Assembly (NCBI GenBank): GCA_005882215.1
Contig: VBCK01000091.1
Span: forward strand, 1-33,561
Reading direction: 5' to 3'
Origin: Betaproteobacteria bacterium
Lineage (GTDB): Bacteria; Pseudomonadota; Gammaproteobacteria; Burkholderiales; Burkholderiaceae_F
DNA: 33,561 nucleotides
In this document: one piece after another, positions 33,516 to 33,561 of the stretch
Layout: each line of letters starts with the position of its first letter
Numbering within the stretch: the stretch's first letter is position 1
Translations under genes and position numbers: made by a program
Notes under the pieces: generated by a model
Databases searched by the model: none
Told to the model about the DNA's origin: nothing
What the model saw: only the letters and a program-made list of their open reading frames with translations

Positions 33516-33561
33516 GTGGGCTGCAACAGTTCATCAAGACAGCGCCACGCGTGCCTTTCGC
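33512..33561 (+). CDS. Start of a gene coupled to cytochrome c (partial)
   Basis: ATG 33512 overlaps the cytochrome stop as ATGA and the frame reads MSGLQQFIKTAPRVPF to the window edge. The coupling suggests a real gene in the same operon. Sixteen residues are too few to name it. Confidence 0.45.
   Translation, partial: MSGLQQFIKTAPRVPF

Overview
This is a 33.6 kb, GC-rich, gene-dense chromosomal window, most likely from a betaproteobacterium of the order Burkholderiales. The strongest clue is the block DUF971 - ubiE - Tim44-like - ubiJ - ubiB, a typical betaproteobacterial ubiquinone gene order. WXXGXW-repeat proteins and DUF5666 and NodT-type lipoproteins fit the same group. The genus cannot be read from the sequence. 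I see no insertion sequence, phage, plasmid or CRISPR signature.

Layout. (1) 1-7.7 kb, housekeeping: the start of a c5-type cytochrome (minus strand), a tRNA-Arg(CCG), the ubiquinone operon, glmU behind its own likely promoter, and an ALDH7-type semialdehyde dehydrogenase. (2) 7.8-12.6 kb: a secreted WXXGXW protein with a tandem-repeat tail, an S1/P1 nuclease, a Tat-exported FAH-family hydrolase, an MFS transporter and a tiny membrane protein. (3) 13-19.7 kb, peptide and amine metabolism: a secreted protein of unknown function, an AmpG-like MFS transporter and a POT peptide transporter (minus strand), then divergently an M3 oligopeptidase overlapping a type III ornithine/lysine decarboxylase. 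(4) 20-24.4 kb: a DUF5666 lipoprotein, an SDR, a secreted TPR protein and a small phasin-like protein. (5) 24.4-26.6 kb: a broken multi-domain 6-pyruvoyl-tetrahydropterin-synthase-like gene facing a GNAT - DUF2231 pair. (6) 27.1-30.3 kb: a WXXGXW lipoprotein, an ECF42-type sigma factor, two YCII/DGPF proteins and a VOC/PhnB-like protein, closed by a strong intrinsic terminator. (7) 30.3-33.6 kb: a decayed heavy-metal-type RND efflux operon (adaptor and pump reduced to fused fragments), an intact outer-membrane factor, a HAD fragment, a cytochrome c and the start of a coupled gene.

The best functional unit is the ECF42 module. Between the sigma gene and the first DGPF gene lies TGTCGA - 17 nt - CGAC, which matches the promoter motif I recall for ECF42 factors. 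The sigma factor probably drives the DGPF - DGPF - VOC operon, which ends at the T8-tailed hairpin at 30248-30286. A WXXGXW lipoprotein gene sits 14 bases upstream of the sigma gene and may belong to the system.

The second theme is decay by internal deletion. The pterin-synthase gene, the RND adaptor and the RND pump each keep recognisable family segments joined out of frame, and weaker candidates (an ABC-ATPase-like tail before the FAH gene, a HAD N-terminus, an HTH-like fragment) fit the same pattern. Sequencing or assembly error could mimic some of these and has to be excluded with reads or relatives.
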